Source: an uncultured Paracoccaceae bacterium (GTDB lineage: Bacteria; Pseudomonadota; Alphaproteobacteria; Rhodobacterales; Rhodobacteraceae). From it: 44,087 nucleotides of DNA. Below, in pieces: positions 43,981 to 44,087 of the stretch. The DNA is taken from contig CANMTR010000019.1 in assembly GCA_947500825.1 (NCBI GenBank), positions 1 to 44,087 on the forward strand, given 5' to 3'. Below the pieces are notes generated by a model that was not told the origin of the DNA, did no database searches, and worked only from the letters and a program-made list of their open reading frames with translations. Each line of letters opens with the position of its first letter. Positions within the stretch are counted from its first letter, which is position 1. The translations under genes were made by a program, and so were the position numbers.

Positions 43981-44087
43981 TCCCGTGTGTGGAAGGTCGG
44001 CTTCGTCGACGGATCGTGTCCCACTGCATGGTGTAGCTCATGGCAGGCCCGACGGATGTCGGCGTGGCCGAGCTGATCAGTCCGTCT

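Overview
The window looks like a chromosomal segment of a high-GC alphaproteobacterium of the Rhodobacterales (Roseobacter/Paracoccaceae type). Signs of this are a VPLPA-type C-terminal sorting signal on a DUF1194 protein, a pleD-like gene beside a DUF3572 gene, an HWE-family histidine kinase, a SelD fused to a flavoprotein domain, and a fabI/pdxH/cold-shock neighbourhood. The assignment is by inference; no rRNA or species marker is present.

Positions 1-4300 are an insertion-sequence graveyard: decayed IS110-, IS256- and IS5-type transposase remnants around one intact, strikingly AT-rich family 2 glycosyltransferase and a short AT-rich gene fragment. This looks like the eroded end of a horizontally acquired surface-polysaccharide island. 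Next come an HxlR regulator and a divergent PRISE-type reductase broken by a single-base frameshift. About 1.3 kb without a recognisable gene (5891-7177) follows, then a NUDIX hydrolase and a DUF983 protein.

Positions 8300-11750 are rich in cyclic-di-GMP genes: a PleD-like REC-REC-GGDEF protein, DUF3572, and a two-gene operon that resembles a bacterial soluble guanylate cyclase cut in two. One gene is an H-NOX (HNOB) protein that lacks the heme-ligand histidine; the other is an HNOBA-like domain fused to GGDEF. After that come an MltB-type transglycosylase, a renalase-like flavoprotein and mnmH (tRNA 2-selenouridine synthase). mnmH converges on selD, the last gene of a tight five-gene operon: AttE/LolD-like ATPase, FtsX-like permease, AttH-like lipocalin, PNPOx-fold protein, SelD fusion.

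Positions 21500-29750 hold housekeeping and stress genes: metF with a divergent MetR-like regulator and a likely operator, DUF1428, an inositol monophosphatase, a GFA-family protein, a rhomboid protease, pth, a LOV blue-light HWE kinase with a single-domain response regulator (LovK/LovR-like), rplY, a small monooxygenase and a cupin. Positions 29800-34450 carry a VPLPA-anchored VWA-like protein, an amylosucrase-family GH13 enzyme, kynureninase and DUF4112. DUF4112 is preceded by an unlisted 29-residue proline-rich small ORF and a sequence matching the EcfG general-stress promoter consensus.

Positions 34700-38810 are a second probable nitric-oxide pathway: a LuxR-type regulator, a FIST-domain (NosP-like) protein and a NahK-like hybrid kinase. 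The right end has a fabI-lysE-lysE-gpt operon, then divergent pdxH, a double cold-shock protein overlapping a DUF192 gene, tRNA-Pro(UGG), and a membrane-protein fragment at the edge. Two themes recur: translational coupling by 4-bp ATGA/GTGA overlaps, and three convergent gene pairs whose stop codons share one CTAG.
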